Origin: Arbacia lixula
Lineage: Eukaryota; Echinodermata; Echinoidea; Arbacioida; Arbaciidae
Direction: 5' to 3'
DNA length: 64,000 nucleotides
NCBI GenBank assembly: GCA_963669155.1
Contig: OZ022577.1
Coordinates: 13,008,215-13,072,214 of the forward strand
How positions within the stretch are numbered: the first letter of the stretch is position 1; each line of letters opens with the position of its first letter. Shown here piece after piece: positions 59,889 to 64,000 of this stretch. A program made the position numbers and the translations under genes. Under the pieces are notes generated by a model. It saw nothing but the letters and a program-made list of their open reading frames with translations. It ran no database searches and was not told the origin of the DNA.

Positions 59889-61816
59889 GAACACGTATTA
59901 CAATAATTAAAATAATGAATAATTAAAACATTCCACTGGGTGAACAGAAGTTTCTTTAACACTTGATGTAGCAGGCATAATTCTGCTCTATGTTAATCAT
60001 GTAAAGTAGCTCCATGATCATGTAAAGTACCTTCATAGACATGTGACATGTCACATGTCACAGCTATAAAAAAAAATCAACAATTTTGAGCAAAAATTAA
60101 GCCAATTTAAAGAGCAAAAGTGTGAGATAAACATTTGCGACATGTTGCCAATTTCCAGATTTCGTGATCATTTCACATTAATTTAACATCACAGAGATGA
60201 TACACATTACTGAATTACACAAATTGGTACAGATTGTGTAGAACTGTATTCTCTTTTAGGTGATACATCTGTTATAATTGCCATTTTATATAAAATGTTA
60301 CAGCCCCATACAAAAAACATTGGTGCTGCCTGGTCATGAAAGGCTTATGAAGCAACATAGAAACACAATAGATTGTGTTTCTAACCAGCATGACTGCATC
60401 TTTGAATACACATAATCCTGGCGCTATTTTTCTGAGCAACTCAAAACTTTCCATGACATATCACCAATGAGAGTTGAAAGCATTCACCTCTCTCTCACTT
60501 AACAAGGGCTTATGGTTTAGTACATAAAGGGTGGACACAGCAAAGGATAATACTTGCCCCTCACAACCTCCTAGTTCTGATGATATACAGAAGTACAGCT
60601 ACACTAAAGCCCTCGCCCTCAACACAACCTGTTTGGATATTGCAGTGAGGCCATTATGAACAACAATAAATCTTGCTGCTACCTTTACAAGATTCAGAAG
60701 CTTAACCCCTTGCTCACGCTTAGATTTTTGGGTTTTGTGAATCCTGGTCCAGTTAGGTTGTCAACATTTCCTATGCAACTGCAGTAGCCAAAGGGGTGCG
60801 GCTTAATTTACAGGTTAGGTTTTGAAAGTTTATGCATAATCTGTTGTTGATTGACTGTAGAGCAGATTACGGTAAAGTCGCACTGCTCAGTGTCTGAGTG
60901 CAGAAAAGCCAGCCAGCCCATGCAGGCTCAGTAAAGATTGGGTGAAGTCATAACTGCAGTATGTGTCTGAGGTAAAGGGGAGGGGGTCTTATAAATAATT
61001 TTTAAACAAATTGGGCTTCTGAACCCTACAATTATATTTGCATATTGCATGAAGGAGTGACGTAATTTACGTCATTTGTTGCAACTGTATGCGACATAAC
61101 CGCATGTCGCACCATCCGGGATATTTTGCGTTTTTGCCCATACCATCCCATGTTAAAGTCGAATGCGATATCAGACTTTGTCGCACACATGCGCTATGCA
61201 GTCAACGTGTGAATGACGTCACTCGCTTGGTAAAAAAATGCATTCGCCACGACCAAACCTTCTGCCGCACATCCTCATGTGATTTGCATGTTTAAGAAAT
61301 AGCTGCAAAGGCCATTCAAAGCAATCCAATATTATATAAATGTTGGATGCTGTTGTTGATGTTCCCATAGGAAGTATCCACCTAGAAAGGAGACTGGGTG
61401 ATTCAAACACCGTCTAAGATGGCTGGGTAGAAGAAATTGGTCTCTTGCTCACAAATCTCCGCTCACTGGTAAAGAAAAAAAATGCATAAATCAAAATTAG
61501 ATATTTCATTGGTTGATCACACATTTGGCAAATCTCTAATTTTCAGGATAGAAAAAATACATATGTAATGCCTTTGGCATTTCATTAAAGAGGGAATAAC
61601 ACTTTTGATAATCCATCAAAACAGAGGAAGTGTTGATTACACTCCTAACATCAATAACACTCCTAGATACTGAACCTATTCAACAATATTAAGTTGATTG
61701 TAAATCAGACTTCTGGAATATTTAAATAAACTTGAATTTTTGTGGACAATACTCAAAGCTCAAACACTGTTTCCTTGGCAGTCAAAATTATTGTCAGTTG
61801 CAATTAGTGTACAACT
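59889..61816. other. Possible ZC3H14-like 3' UTR or intergenic DNA
   Basis: No gene. 61058-61074 is a perfect 17-base palindrome TGACGTAATTTACGTCA resembling a CREB/ATF site. 60039-60060 is a repeat of GTGACAT/ATGTCAC. Confidence 0.35.
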
Positions 61817-62020
61817 TTACCCATAAGCAGTCTTTCTCTGTAATCTATTCTCACACATGTTAAAGAACCAACCACATTTTGAATGACAAGAAGCATAGCA
61901 TGGAACTTTGGTGTACCTAATATGCTGGTCCTTAGTCCACTTCATGGCGGACCGCGCTGGCACGGTACTATGGCTGAACTTGCAGTCAGGCCGGGTGCAG
62001 GACCGGTTGTATCGGCACAT
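61817..62020 (-). CDS. 3'-terminal exon of a ZC3H14/Nab2-like gene (CCCH finger), partial gene
   Basis: After the acceptor TCCTGCTCAG the exon reads MCRYNRSCTRPDCKFSH, a C-x5-C-x4-C-x3-H finger of the Nab2/ZC3H14 (MSUT2) kind, followed by STVPARSAMKW. Vertebrate ZC3H14 ends with a very similar last finger (CTRPDC...) and an ALKW motif, so this is the final finger. The family binds poly(A) RNA in the nucleus and limits tail length. The exon either runs to a stop at 61817 (a C-terminal extension of about 35 residues) or splices at ATTAG|GTACAC (last base 61917) into a short final exon. I found no other finger between here and 64000, so the remaining exons must lie beyond the right edge, with an intron longer than 1.9 kb. 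Confidence 0.75.
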   Translation of the reverse strand: MCRYNRSCTRPDCKFSHSTVPARSAMKWTKDQHIRYTKVPCYASCHSKCGWFFNMCENRLQRKTAYG

Positions 62021-62094
62021 CTGAGCAGGAGGAAGAGAACATATCGCAGTGCTCAAAAACTGAGGGTGGTGGTAGCACAGCAAGTACAGGTTTA

Positions 62095-62405
62095 TTTTGT
62101 GTGTGTGTGTGTGTGTGTGTATTTGTATATGTGTTTGTATGTGTGTTTGTATGTGTGTTTGTATGTGTGTTTGTATGTGTGTTTGTATGTGTGTTTGTAT
62201 GTGTGTTTGTATGTGTGTTTGTATGTGTGTTTGTATGTGTGTTTGTATATGTGTTTGTATGTGTGTTTGTATGTGTGTTTGTATGTGTGCGTATGGGCAT
62301 GTGCATGTGTGCGTGTGTATGTGTGTTTGTATGTGTGTTTATATGTGTGTTTGTATGTGTGCGTATGGGCATGTGCATGTGTGCGTGTGTATGTGTTTTT
62401 GTGTA
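62095..62405. repeat. 12-bp minisatellite GTGTGTTTGTAT with TG start
   Basis: About 20 units, with a longer block (GTGCGTATGGGCATGTGCAT) inserted twice. In the ZC3H14-like transcript it is CA-rich and lies about 75 bases upstream of the 62020 exon. Confidence 0.95.
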
Positions 62406-63119
62406 TGAGTGTCAAAGTGTGAAATTGTGAACACTTTTACTGTGACAAAAAAATCATATTTATAGCCAAGAGAACAACATTTCTTAATTAAATATTTATG
62501 GCTCCATGGAAGGTATATATCTAAAATTTACAACATACAGTACTGAGCAAGCATCTAGGGTGAGCATATCTCCCCCAAATCTTCCGTTAATCCTAGTTTG
62601 CTTACTGGTATGTAACAAATCCAAAGAGAAGAGAGGACAATGAATCTGCATTAATTAGACAGCTGATGGTTCTCCATGTAATTTAAACCTCCTTGATTAC
62701 AGGCACACGCCACAAAGCCTTCAGGCATCATGATCATAAGATGTGTGGTCAAAACGAGCGTTCCCACTGTGCTGCTGGGAAGCACCTGAGGCTTTACACA
62801 TATAATCTGTAATTCCTGAGAGCAACATCAATAATCCACAGACAAAACATGCGGGTGAAGGGAGAATGGAGTGAGATGCGTAGCAATGTGAATGAGCGAA
62901 CAACCTTTTTTTCAGAGCTAACCTCTCTGAAAGAATACTACTCTCTCACCCTCTCTACTCTATCTGTTTCTCTTGTTTTCTCACTGGCCCTCTCAGAAAC
63001 TCTTTTCAGTGCTATTTAAGAAGTAAAACCCAACAATAAGGACTACCATATGGTATACCACAAAACCTATCATACGAACCCTCAAAAAAGTCCTGCAGAT
63101 CGAGTTTGAGGGGCCATAT
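62406..63119 (-). other. Probable intron of the ZC3H14-like gene
   Basis: No finger-coding exon or other feature found on the minus strand. Confidence 0.4.
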
Positions 63120-63490
63120 ATCTGGAGTTGCTACATTATTGTACATAAATGTGATGTCATAAGACAGCTTGATTAATTATATTTACAATGATGCATCGTT
63201 TGTAGTGCTTATGCAATCATGGAATGCAGCAATGTAAAAAATGAAATGTTGCAAAATTCTGTGTTTTCTGTTTGTTTTTGCACATAAAATGAATTTGACT
63301 GATTTTGATGCGGCGATGCATTAATGTTCATTGTTCATTAAAAACACATTGCATCTTCAAAAGAAATAGAACCTTTGCTGTTGAAAAGAATGCACTTTGC
63401 AACATTTCATTTGTGACTTTGCCCCATATTTGGGAATACTGCACATTCTATGATTGCATGATCATAGCAGATGGCACACCAATGTGAAGA
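63120..63490. repeat. Diverged fold-back element
   Basis: ATGCAATCATGGAATGCAG at about 63210 and AAATGAAATGTTGCAAA at about 63239 reappear inverted at about 63440-63460 and 63396-63412. Confidence 0.65.
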
Positions 63491-63678
63491 AGAATGATCA
63501 AGCTTTCTAATGATACCCCAGTCATGTACGATAATGAAGCAACAAGTGATATATTTCTTTGACTTCCAATTCAACCAGCCTATCTAAATGTAGTTATCCA
63601 TCCTCGTCTCAAGTTTGGTTAGAAGCGAATAACTGGTATTAAATTTAGTTATTTGGGAAAAAATACGACTTTTGGCAA

Positions 63679-64000
63679 TTTTGGCAAAGTTCATTGACCT
63701 TCGACATTTCAGGGATATTACCAAAATCGTTTACCTCCATGTAGTGATTCATCTTTGTACACTGTTTGGTTGGAATTTGTTTGTTGAATTTGTATCAACT
63801 GTGAAAAATATCAATATTGGACAAATGTTTAGCCAATTTTGGCAAAGTTCATTGACCCTTGATCTGTGACCTTTCAGGTATATTACGAAAAATATCATTT
63901 GGCTACCTCCATGAAGTGATCCATCTCTGTACCATGTTTGGTTGGAATTGCATTACTAGATTTTTATCTATTGTGAAAAATATTAATTTTGGTGCAATTT
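63679..64000. repeat. Imperfect tandem repeat, about 158-bp unit, cut by window end
   Basis: TTTTGGCAAAGTTCATTGACC opens units at about 63679 and 63837 (shared 20 bases); each continues with CCTCCATG-AGTGAT-CATCT and TTTGGTTGGAATT. Confidence 0.85.

Noticed and set aside
61986-62430. Long Cys/Val and Thr/His frames
   Set aside because: Minisatellite translation. Only the segment up to 62020 on the minus strand is coding.

Overview
The window looks like a chromosome segment from a marine deuterostome invertebrate, most likely an echinoderm and possibly a sea urchin. The evidence is AT-rich intergenic DNA, small exons in a sea of short inverted-repeat elements and microsatellites, GC-biased codon third positions in exons, and a ciliary-type opsin. 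The species is an inference. I see no bacterial, organellar or viral layout, and no LTR element or other virus-like fossil.

Few genes are present. (1) An unrecognised, two-exon Ser/Arg-rich phosphoprotein-like gene lies at 18867-21993 (+). (2) A complete five-exon ciliary-type opsin lies at 34168-40546 (-), predicted at 503 residues, with the retinal lysine, NPxxY and E181-type counterion but His-Arg-Cys in place of the E/DRY motif. (3) A candidate two-exon secreted peptide precursor lies at 31191-31890 (-), just downstream of the opsin. (4) A 3'-terminal exon with a ZC3H14/Nab2-type CCCH finger lies at about 61817-62020 (-); the rest of that gene must lie beyond the right edge. (5) A broken histone H3 fragment lies at 49014-49127 (-).

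Everything else is repeat-rich intergenic or intronic DNA. Three LINE fragments are recognisable by protein (1-571, 16204-16390, 52428-52664). The most striking non-genic signal is a crowd of non-autonomous DNA transposons with TTAA target duplications and AGGG-type ends (2056-2609, 13771-14328, 16695-17319, 30304-30734, 44967-45331, 58213-58407), two piggyBac-like CCCTCTCA elements (27325-27640, 35484-35554), and a 1.8-1.9 kb element present twice head-to-tail with one shared TTAA (9545-13321). Several elements are nested, chimeric or half-deleted. Microsatellites are abundant, and CA-rich arrays (sense strand) sit about 50-80 nt upstream of three splice acceptors.

The genes do not form a pathway: the opsin is a photoreceptor GPCR, ZC3H14 is a nuclear poly(A)-binding protein, and the other two are unknown. 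I do not see a dedicated new biological system. The best leads are the opsin's altered G-protein motif, the possible secreted peptide gene, and the transposon architecture.
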